From: UBA4661 sp002405405 | GTDB taxonomy: Bacteria; Bacteroidota; Ignavibacteria; Kapaibacteriales; UBA4661 | Reading direction: 5' to 3' | NCBI GenBank assembly: GCA_036847245.1 | Contig: DAIUAL010000203.1 | Location: 1 to 6,239, forward strand | Length of the DNA stretch: 6,239 bases | Part shown: positions 1-6,239 of the stretch, one piece after another | How the letters are laid out: the number at the start of each line of letters is the position of its first letter | Numbering within the stretch: position 1 is the first letter of the stretch | Notes under the pieces: generated by a model | Told to the model about the DNA's origin: nothing | The model's input: the letters and a program-made list of their open reading frames with translations, nothing else | The model's database searches: none | Position numbers and translations under genes: made by a program

Positions 1-2730
1 CGATACAACACGAAATGCCAAACTATACAGTCCAACCACTATCGGCAACCCTACCCACAAAGGAATTTTGTGTGGGTTTCTCAACCGTGCCTTGAACACA
101 CTGTCTTTTTTTTGTCCGACTTCGACCGAACCGAAAACAATCGACGACGTGAGAAAATGTGGTCGAAGAACAGTAAATGGACGATGCATCGTGTACGATT
201 GAAATTCGTACTCAACATCAAAATTCCATACATGTGCTGTTCCGTCAGCAGAAGTTGCGGCAATACTACGTCCATCGGGACTAAATGCAAGATTGAGATA
301 GTCAGAAATGCCGCCATATATGCGCCCAACCTCTTGTAAGTTGTCTATGCGATGAATACTTATAGTATGATCTACCGAGGCTACTGCTACATATTGTTTA
401 TTGGGGCTTTGTGCAATGGCAACAATCATTTTTGAGTGTGGCTTTGTACGATGTAAAATCGTCCCGGTTGTTATTTCAATGTGAATAATTTCACCAGTAT
501 TTGTACCATAAATACACTCCACATCGTTTTTCATCATGGTAAACGCAACGACACTCCCTTTTACACCATCATGCACACGAATCAATGATCCTGATGTAGA
601 GTACAAAGCTAATCCCTTCTCACCTGCCACAACAAGGTATGATCCACTAGGTGAAAATTCAACGGCGTAGTTTTTTGATTTCAGTGGTGATAATTTCTTA
701 TCCATACGCCCAGTACGTGTAAACCACTTAACTGGCGAGGGAAATTCTCCAACTCCGACGATACTTTTACCATCAGGCGACAAAGCAGCGTCATAAATTT
801 CAAAACGATCAAAAATAGGAACCCTAGGATCGTTCGTTACGCTACTACGCGACACACCATTATAATGGGGATTAGGAACACGTGTGAGCCGACCCCGAAT
901 ATCAGGAACCCAAATAAATGCCGGCTCCGGAGAATCACTTTTGGAATTATCCGGAGGCATGAATGTCGACCCTTGCGCGCCAAAGGCAATATAGGTTTGT
1001 TTGATAGCACCACTTGCAACATCATAAAGAATCACTTTACCTTCAATATTGGAGGCTAGGATTGACTTATCATTTTGAACAAATTTTGCCGATATGAACG
1101 GTCGCTGTTCTGCTGGGAATGCTCGTATAATATCCCCGGTTTCTGCATTCCAAATACGCACGGTAGCGTCATCACCAGCTGTGACAATCATTGTACCATC
1201 AGCACTGTACTTAATATGATTTAAAGCGCCACGATGCCCCACCAAAGAAAGAGTAGGAGGATCTTTGATTGCTTCAACACGCCAAGGTTTCGTGATGCGT
1301 AGTCGAACAGAATCCCCCTCGCCAGTTGTGATATTCCAAGGCTGTTGTAAACCGGATATCCCTGTGAAAAGTCGTTCAAAAGGTTTATTATTCGCCGATA
1401 TATCAACGTCAATCAATTCTTCGGTACTAATTCCACTCCATAGCAGTGTCGTATCTGCACCAATCCACAGTGTTTCTCCCCCAATCGGCTGAGACAGTGC
1501 TAATAAGTTTTCTTTCGTACGAGTACTTCGCGATCCACCGTCTACTCTTAGAGTAATAACCCCACAACGATCAGTCGTGATATAAACTTCTGCAGAGATA
1601 TAGTTAGTATCTTTTGGCGCATACCGCAAACGAAGAATTTTTGTTGTTTCAGCCGGAATATCTAGTGGAAACCGTGTAGTGAGAGGACTAAATGCTGTAT
1701 TTGAACTGGTAACTCCCAATACCTGAAATGAGGCGTTATGTGCCTGAAGCTTCACAGCTACCCCTTGCGTTGACCCAGGCTGCAGAACCGGAAAATGCAA
1801 AAAGCGTGGCAAGATTTTCAGAGCTATTTTTTGCGCTTCGGGTTTCTCAACAATCATTGATTCACGAGCATTATACTTTGGCAATGCAATATCAACAGCA
1901 TGTTCAGATGCGCAATTTGGCGTAACATTCCATGCAATCGTAAAGGGTTGAATGTCGAGCTCCTGTCGAAGAATTTCGCGATAAATTGCATGAGCCTCTT
2001 CGCGCGAACGGATATTTTCAAATGACTTTCCGCCTGTCTGCTCTGCAATAAAACGCAAAACATTAGGCATTGGCATATTGAGCGTTACACAGTACACAGT
2101 TGCTCCCAATGCACGAGCCTGCCTAATAATTGAAGACGTATCAGCATCTGATAATCCATCGGTCAAAAAAATAACTACTTTACGAAATCGGGCATGTTAA
2201 AGGACGAGAAAATCACCTGCTTTTCCCATAAGTGCAGCGTAGTAGTCTGTGCCTCCACCATGCTTCAAACTATAAACTCCTGCAAGAAGATCTTCTCGGT
2301 TTTGAGAAAAATCGCGGACGATGGATGTGCGATCATCAAATGAAGTAATTGCACATTCACTCAAATCAAAAGGCATTTCTTCAATTAATGTATAGGCAGC
2401 AGACTTGGCATTATCAAGTCGTGCTCCCTCCATTGAGGCAGAAATATCAAGCGCCAAAACAGCAGAAATTGAGCGAGGAATTTTTCGCTCGGGTAAAATC
2501 ATACGTACATTTTCTACCAACCGTGCATTTTCACGTAGCACTATATCTTGTACTCGCTGTGGATAGATCACTCGTTTTTGAGCATCATACATGACGCATT
2601 GTGCTTCCACACGTGGATACTGTGCAGTTGAAATATCAAGCACACGTAATGTTTGTGCTGTACTGTAGGGCGACAAGACAACACACCAAACACATAGTAT
2701 GACACTAAACCACTGTTTACGTTTACACAT
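1..2730 (-). CDS. Secreted VWA / Ig-like / WD40 / choice-of-anchor-D protein, 3' end outside window, one in-frame TAA
   Basis: Function unknown; probably an exported binding or scaffold protein. The chosen ATG (2730-2728) gives a textbook signal peptide: basic CKRK, a hydrophobic core, and likely cleavage near STAQ at residues 23-26. An ATG ten codons upstream (2760) would add a hydrophobic stretch before the basic residues and is less likely. The VWA domain spans about residues 88-235 and has a complete metal (MIDAS) site: DISAS 95-99, Thr161 and Asp191 of LTDG. Ig-like/anchor-D-type beta domains follow (about 240-490). Next come seven WD40-like repeats (about 492-847), with sheet motifs such as VRIWN and several SPDG turns, and a loop of about 60 residues between repeats 2 and 3. 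A second anchor-D domain (IVFGSVEVGQKKDSVF) begins near residue 860 and runs off at base 1. Codon 178 is TAA, inside the VWA domain and 13 codons before the MIDAS Asp; the other 732 codons to base 1 are open in the same frame. If terminated there, the product is a 177-residue fragment lacking the third MIDAS loop. Domain calls are firm; the role and the coding status are not. Confidence 0.8.
2197..2199 (-). other. In-frame TAA inside the VWA domain
   Basis: Plus-strand tta reads TAA on the minus strand, between KAGDFLVL and HARFRKVVIFLTDG. Both flanks belong to one VWA fold and share one frame. The position is not conserved enough to say which residue was lost; Lys, Gln, Glu or Leu codons are all one substitution away. 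Confidence 0.9.
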
Positions 2731-2816
2731 AAGTAGATATATATCCAATAATAGAAACATGCACCAAGTGTGTACTACTTTGGCTGAACATAAAACCTAA
2801 CCTAAAAGACATGCCT

Positions 2817-2844
2817 ATTGTACGCAAGCACAAAAACTAAGCAA
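2817..2844 (-). promoter_or_regulatory. Weak sigma70-like promoter candidate for the VWA gene
   Basis: On the minus strand TTGCTT (2844-2839) lies 16 bases before TACAAT (2822-2817), about 90 bases upstream of the chosen start. The 131-base gap between photolyase and VWA gene would allow separate transcription. A TAGGTTTT sequence nearer the gene, one mismatch from the Bacteroidota -7 motif, is an equally weak alternative. No clear terminator or Shine-Dalgarno sequence was found in this gap. Confidence 0.2.
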
Positions 2845-2861
2845 TGCTAAAAAACTTATCA

Positions 2862-4205
2862 TCAGGCACTTTCTTCACCACCAATATTGGCAAGACCAGC
2901 CTTATACGTTGCTAAGGCACGGTTGCGTGCAAAACTATGCTCAACGATAGGTAATGGATAGCTAAAAACATCTTGATACTCTGGCACCCACCGCCGTGTA
3001 TATGTACCCTTTGGATCAAACTTTTGTGCTTGTAAGGTCGGATTGAATACACGGAAATATGGTGCGGCATCGCATCCTGTTCCCGCCGCCCATTGCCACC
3101 CACCATTGTTGGCTGACAAGTCAAAATCAAGGAGTTTACGTGCGAAATACCGCTCACCCCAGCGCCAATCAATTAACAAATGTTTTGTTAGAAAACTTGC
3201 AGTGATCATTCGTGCACGATTGTGCATGAATCCTGTTGCATTGAGTTCACGCATTCCTGCGTCAACGATCGGGTATCCTGTTACACCCCGACACCAAGCA
3301 TCAAATTCTTCTTCGTTATTACGCCAAACAATAGCATCGTATTGTGGTTTAAACGAGCGCTCCGCAACATGTGGGAAATGCCATAAAATCATCATGTAAA
3401 ATTCCCGCCATATCAATTCATTCCACCATGTCTGATTGAGTGCCAATGCTACACGCAGTGCTTCACGAATACTCATGGTTCCAAAACGCTAATGAACAGA
3501 TAGACGCGTAGTTCCCTCTTGCAATTCCAAATGATCTCGTGTTTGATCGTATGTCTTTACGATTGACTCTCGAATAACTTTTGAGGGGAAAGTAGCGCCG
3601 GTGGAAAAAAAATTCATCGATTTAAGTGATGGAATATCTTGGGATGCCATTTTCGCAAATCCATGAATGTACTTATCTGAGGGATATGGATCCGCCATAG
3701 TGGTACGAAGCTGTTCTCTCCATTTTTTACTGTAAGGAGTAAAAACGGTATAGGGCGTCTTAGTACCACTTAAAATCTCATCTTTTTCAAAAATGACTTG
3801 ATCCTTAAATGTATGCAAGACACAACCTTGTTCATTCAACAATGCCCTTATCTCCTGATCACGCTTCATTGAATATGGCTCATAATCATGATTGGTGTAA
3901 ACATGACGAATCGTGAATTCACGACACAAATCATTCCATATTTCGAATGGATGACCATATCTAACAATCATTGTTGTTCCTACAGCACGACACTTTTCCT
4001 GCATAGCAGAAAGAGCATGATGAATAAACTCGACACGCCGATCGTATCGGTCTTCTAAACGATCTAAAATAGATCGGTCAAAAATAAATACCGGAATAAC
4101 AGGAAGACCGCTCCGCAATGCATGATACAATGCGGCATGATCCTCTAAACGTAAATCTCTCCGAAACCACACAGCGGCATACTCTTGAGGCAATGTTGAC
4201 ATCAT
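2862..4205 (-). CDS. phrB: Class I deoxyribodipyrimidine photolyase, interrupted by one in-frame TAG
   Basis: Light-driven, FAD-dependent repair of cyclobutane pyrimidine dimers in cytoplasmic DNA. The frame spans 447 codons before a TGA stop, close to the 472 residues of E. coli PhrB. The N-terminal alpha/beta antenna domain opens with [11 protein letters not shown] (residues 12-22). The FAD-binding domain has TTRLS (232-236), ELIWRE (263-268, matching E. coli Glu274 and Trp277), FMHNRARM and [13 protein letters not shown]. The electron-transfer Trp triad is intact at 294, 347 and 370 (E. coli 306, 359, 382), and Asn366 matches Asn378. E. coli residues Asn108 and Glu109, which contact the folate antenna, are replaced here (YEPYS), so the antenna cofactor may differ. 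Codon 239 is TAG, where the family normally has Leu before RFGT. As sequenced, it yields a 238-residue N-terminal piece and possibly a 204-residue piece from an ATG at 3476. Neither could fold as a complete FAD site. The gene starts 8 bp after the SDR stop, implying co-transcription. The start is ATGATG, and the first ATG was taken. Confidence 0.92.
3489..3491 (-). other. In-frame TAG inside the photolyase FAD-binding motif
   Basis: Plus-strand cta reads TAG between TTRLSVH and RFGTMSIRE. Photolyases usually read LSxxLRFG here, so the expected residue is Leu, one T-to-A change from a TTG codon. Four codons later an ATG could restart translation, but its only purine-rich sequence (GGAA) is 2 bases away, too close for a normal ribosome site. 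Confidence 0.92.
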
Positions 4206-4213
4206 ATATTATC

Positions 4214-4930
4214 TTAAATCGCTTGATGATTAAATGGCTGTAAAACAAATTCAGAAACTACGCCCGATGATGGTTGCTGACACAAAAACCATATTGCTTT
4301 AGCAGCCTCTTTTGCGGTAACAAATTTTTCTCGCTGGACGCGCATATCAATTATATCCCAAAATGGTGTATCGGTACCTCCAAGAAAGATATTCGTAATA
4401 CGAATATCTGTTCGTTTCAGCTCTTCACGGAGTGATTTCATCATACCATTCAGTCCGTACTTTGCAGCACTGTATGCCATTGCACCAGCCATTGGAGTTT
4501 TACCCAAGACACCGGGCAGATTGATAATCAATCCTTTTTTTGCATCTTTCATGGGCGGCAAACATTCTTTCACAAGCAGAAATGCTCCTACTAAATTGAC
4601 ATTCAGGGATTGCATAAACTCCTCATGTGTAAGCAATTCTATCGGCTTGATTATACCAAGTCCTACGGTATTAATAAGGATGTCAATTTTTCCGCACTGT
4701 GCATGAACTGATGTAATGGCATCACGTACGGAAATCGGTTGTGTTACATCCATGATAATAGATCTGTTTGCAGGAATACCTATCTCCCCTGCAACAGCAA
4801 GTAATGCTTCGGTTCTTCGACCGGTCATGTAGACTACTGCACCTGATTGATGGAGCAGCCTAGCGGTTTCTCGACCAATACCACCTGTTGCACCAGCTAC
4901 AAGAACATGTTTACCTTGTAATACTTCCAT
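4214..4930 (-). CDS. Classical short-chain dehydrogenase/reductase (SDR), catalytic Ser replaced
   Basis: Cytoplasmic NAD(P)-dependent oxidoreductase of 238 residues, full length for a classical SDR; substrate unknown. The Rossmann nucleotide loop is AGATGGIG (12-19). Basic residues Arg38-Arg39 after strand 2 suggest NADP(H) preference. The usual NNAG motif reads NTVG (87-90). Catalytic Asn112 (VNLVG), Tyr153 and Lys157 (YSAAK) are present with the same 41- and 4-residue spacing as E. coli FabG. The serine expected 13 residues before Tyr is Gly140 (NLPGVLG), so activity may be altered, or this may be a subgroup trait. The start is fixed by a strong ribosome site 4 bases upstream. It ends in TAA 8 bp before the photolyase. 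If it was read through, a TGA overlapping the photolyase ATG would stop it three codons later. The pairing hints at a light- or stress-related role, which is inference only. This is the one gene seen in full with no internal stop. Confidence 0.92.
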   Translation of the reverse strand: MEVLQGKHVLVAGATGGIGRETARLLHQSGAVVYMTGRRTEALLAVAGEIGIPANRSIIMDVTQPISVRDAITSVHAQCGKIDILINTVGLGIIKPIELLTHEEFMQSLNVNLVGAFLLVKECLPPMKDAKKGLIINLPGVLGKTPMAGAMAYSAAKYGLNGMMKSLREELKRTDIRITNIFLGGTDTPFWDIIDMRVQREKFVTAKEAAKAIWFLCQQPSSGVVSEFVLQPFNHQAI

Positions 4931-4934
4931 AATT

Positions 4935-4941
4935 CTCCCTT
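4935..4941 (-). promoter_or_regulatory. Ribosome binding site of the SDR gene
   Basis: AAGGGAG on the minus strand ends 4 bases before the ATG at 4930-4928. It is the best Shine-Dalgarno match in the window and fixes the SDR start. Confidence 0.7.
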
Positions 4942-4997
4942 ATAATTATTTTAAAATGAGGAAATCTAAAAAGTCTTTTCATTTGACATCATGCTAC

Positions 4998-5029
4998 GTT
5001 GTATGTTGTAACACATAATACAATACAAC
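4998..5029. repeat. Inverted repeat, possible operator, in the divergent intergenic region
   Basis: GTTGTAT (4998-5004) and its exact complement ATACAAC (5023-5029) flank an 18-base spacer. Pairing extends inward by about four bases if a 2-base bulge is allowed. It lies in the 206-base region between the divergent SDR and efflux genes and just downstream of a perfect TTGACA (4983-4988), whose expected -10 would fall inside the repeat. This arrangement would suit a repressor site, but no regulator gene is in view and chance is possible in AT-rich DNA. Apart from promoter-like elements and a short TTTGT-rich run (5048-5069), the rest of 4931-5136 shows nothing. Confidence 0.3.
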
Positions 5030-5057
5030 AAATATCCAATAAGTCTGTTTGTGTTTG

Positions 5058-5065
5058 TATGTTTG
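5058..5065 (+). promoter_or_regulatory. Candidate Bacteroidota-type -7 element for the efflux operon
   Basis: TATGTTTG matches the Bacteroidota -7 consensus TAnnTTTG exactly and would start transcription near 5072, leaving a leader of about 65 bases before the adaptor ATG. No TTTG -33 element sits at the expected distance upstream. The competing candidate is TTGACA at 4983-4988 with a poor TGTAAC 18 bases on. The motif lies in a run of TTTGT repeats, so it may be fortuitous. Confidence 0.3.
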
Positions 5066-5136
5066 TACGAGAACACACTATGTGAGAAGAAAAACATTCA
5101 ATCATTCCATTGAGTTTCCATCGGGGTATCTACGCT

Positions 5137-6207
5137 ATGAAATCATCAATTCGCACAGTCATCATTGTCCTTGGAATTGGTTCCGCCATCGCCGCAACTG
5201 CGTATTTCGCACCACAATTCTTTGAACGAAAACAACAGATCGTTACTGCACCCGCCGGCAAAATAGCAATCCCTTCGGTGAAAGGCATGATTGCACAAGC
5301 TAAGGAATTGGCAAGTACAATTCGAACTACGGGAACAATTCTCGCTTTTGACGAAGTCGAACTGCACACAGAAGCTGTTGGTTTAGAGGTACAAGTCAAT
5401 TTCAAAGACGGCCAGCCCGTTACATAGTCACAATTACTTGTCAAGTTAAATGATGCTGAATTACAAGCTCAAATCAAGAAAGCTCAACTACGTGTAGCTC
5501 TTGCAAAAGATCGTGAGTTTCGTCAAAAGCAATTACTTAACATTCAAGGTATTTCGCAAGCAGAGTATGATATTGCACTCAATGAACTGAGTTCGGCACA
5601 AGCCGAAGTTGATCTTGTAAAAGCACAAATCGCTAAAACAGAGCTTCGTGCACCTTTCAGCGGGAATATCGGTTTACGCTATATCAGTGTCGGCTCATAT
5701 GTCACTCCTCAAACACGAATTGCTGGATTGAGTAATATCGATCAAGTACGTATTGAATTCTCTGTGCCAGAACAATATGCTCGTTTAGTCAGCACAGGTG
5801 ACGACATTGAATTCACTATTCAAGGTGATGAAAAAACTTATACTGCTAGTATTTTTGCCATAGATCCACAAATTGACCCTTCAACTCGATCTGTACGTAT
5901 TCGAGCACTTGCACCCAATGCTCAGCGTCAGTTTTTGCCCGGTACTTTTTGCCAAGTTCAAGTTAAAACAACCAAACTACCAAAAGCCATTATGATCCCA
6001 TCAGAGGCATTGATTCACGCACTCAAGGGACAAAATGTCTTCCTGTATCGCGGAGGTACTGCACAACAGCAAGAAGTTCTCACCGGCATTCGTACTGAGC
6101 GCGAGGTTCAAATTCTCAGCGGGGTTGAAGTTGGTGATACAGTTATCATTTCCGGCATACTTCAACTTCGACCAAACATGAATATTCAAATCAATGTTGC
6201 GGAGTAA
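5137..6207 (+). CDS. RND efflux periplasmic adaptor (membrane fusion protein, HlyD/AcrA type), one in-frame TAG
   Basis: Periplasmic adaptor linking an inner-membrane RND pump to an outer-membrane channel. The frame has 356 codons, usual for the family. It begins with a membrane anchor or uncleaved signal (about residues 5-25) and has no lipobox Cys. The first lipoyl half (about 62-104) contains VQVNFKDGQPV, then QLLVKLNDAELQAQ. A short alpha-helical hairpin covers about 106-168, turning near GISQAEYD. The second lipoyl half holds RAPFSGNIG (171-179). The beta-barrel and membrane-proximal domains follow, ending in GDTVIISGILQLRPNM. The ATG at 5137 was preferred over TTG at 5110 because it puts the basic residue and hydrophobic anchor at the N-terminus; GGGG ten bases upstream is a modest ribosome site. 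Codon 97 is TAG, inside the lipoyl strand, where the family typically has Lys or a similar residue (VKKGQLL pattern). No ATG restart follows nearby, so termination would destroy the protein. It ends in TAA 3 bp before the pump gene. No outer-membrane channel or regulator gene lies upstream. Confidence 0.9.
5425..5427 (+). other. In-frame TAG inside the adaptor's lipoyl domain
   Basis: The codon sits between GQPVT and SQLLVKLND. Aligned to the common VKKGQLL pattern it replaces the second Lys, one A-to-T change from AAG. The frame is open for 96 codons before it and 259 codons after it. Confidence 0.92.
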
Positions 6208-6210
6208 CCT

Positions 6211-6239
6211 ATGAGTCTTTCATCCATTAGTATACGCCG
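6211..6239 (+). CDS. Start of RND-family inner-membrane efflux transporter, 3' end outside window
   Basis: Only the first nine codons and part of a tenth are present: MSLSSISIR. This resembles the N-terminus of AcrB/HAE1-type RND pumps, which typically begin M-S-L-S-x-x-S-I-x-R-P before the first membrane helix. GGAG at 6201-6204, inside the last codons of the adaptor, is 6 bases upstream of the ATG and serves as ribosome site. The 3-base gap after the adaptor stop implies translational coupling. Reading frame and adaptor frame are the same, so only the TAA separates the two proteins. Identification rests mainly on context and a short match. Confidence 0.6.

Noticed and set aside
70..339. Opposing open frames over the first 340 bases
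   Set aside because: They overlap WD40 and anchor-D codons of the VWA gene, which carry recognisable motifs in the reported frame.
1..2730. VWA gene as part of a MoxR-VWA or defence system
   Set aside because: There is a signal peptide and no AAA+ ATPase, nuclease or other effector next to it.
2835..2855. Terminator after the photolyase
   Set aside because: The AGC-ATT-GCT stem is only three base pairs with T runs on both sides; not stable enough to call.
3043..3399. 118-codon plus-strand open frame
   Set aside because: It lies wholly antisense to the conserved FAD-binding domain of the photolyase and resembles no protein family I know.
2862..3476. Natural two-subunit (split) photolyase with restart at the ATG at 3476
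   Set aside because: The break falls inside the FAD-binding motif, drops a conserved Leu-Arg-Phe-Gly-Thr stretch, and the ATG has no properly spaced ribosome site.
5110..5136. TTG start for the adaptor
   Set aside because: It adds nine residues ahead of the signal/anchor with no ribosome site; the ATG at 5137 gives the normal N-terminus.
5130..5444. 104-codon minus-strand open frame
   Set aside because: It is antisense to the adaptor N-terminus; the plus frame has clear family motifs.
1..6239. Alternative genetic code with TAA and TAG as sense codons
   Set aside because: TAA is needed to separate adaptor and pump, the sites match different residues, and only one stop occurs per gene. TAG-only suppression is kept as a minor possibility.

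Overview
The window looks like ordinary chromosomal DNA of a moderately AT-rich bacterium, probably from the Bacteroidota/Chlorobiota (FCB) side of the tree. This placement is inference. It rests on a secreted VWA + Ig-like + WD40 + 'choice-of-anchor D' protein, on a photolyase and an SDR that read like Bacteroidota versions, and on one promoter element matching the Bacteroidota -7 motif (TAnnTTTG). No RNA gene, CRISPR array, insertion sequence or phage gene was seen.

Layout. Bases 1-2730 (minus strand) hold most of a large secreted protein: signal peptide, von Willebrand A domain, Ig-like domains, a seven-repeat WD40 propeller and the start of an anchor-D domain. It runs off the left edge. 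Bases 2731-2861 are a gap with at most a weak promoter. Bases 4930-2862 (minus) form a two-gene unit: a short-chain dehydrogenase/reductase, then 8 bp later a class I DNA photolyase (phrB). Bases 4931-5136 are a divergent intergenic region with an inverted repeat and promoter-like elements. Bases 5137-6207 (plus) encode the periplasmic adaptor (membrane fusion protein) of an RND efflux pump. The first codons of the RND inner-membrane transporter start 3 bp later and are cut by the right edge.

The striking feature is that three of the four genes seen over most of their length carry exactly one in-frame stop with no frameshift. These are TAA at 2199-2197 in the VWA gene, TAG at 3491-3489 in the photolyase and TAG at 5425-5427 in the adaptor. 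I checked the VWA frame codon by codon to base 1 and found no second stop. In each case the domain continues in the same frame on the far side. A uniform code change fits poorly: TAA evidently terminates the adaptor (reading through it would fuse adaptor and pump in frame), and the TAG in the photolyase sits where leucine is expected while the one in the adaptor sits where a lysine-like residue is usual. Point nonsense mutations, base-calling errors or a nonsense suppressor are the remaining options, and the window alone cannot separate them.

Functionally the genes fall into three unrelated jobs: an extracytoplasmic binding or scaffold protein, a light-dependent DNA repair gene paired with an oxidoreductase, and a drug/solute efflux operon.
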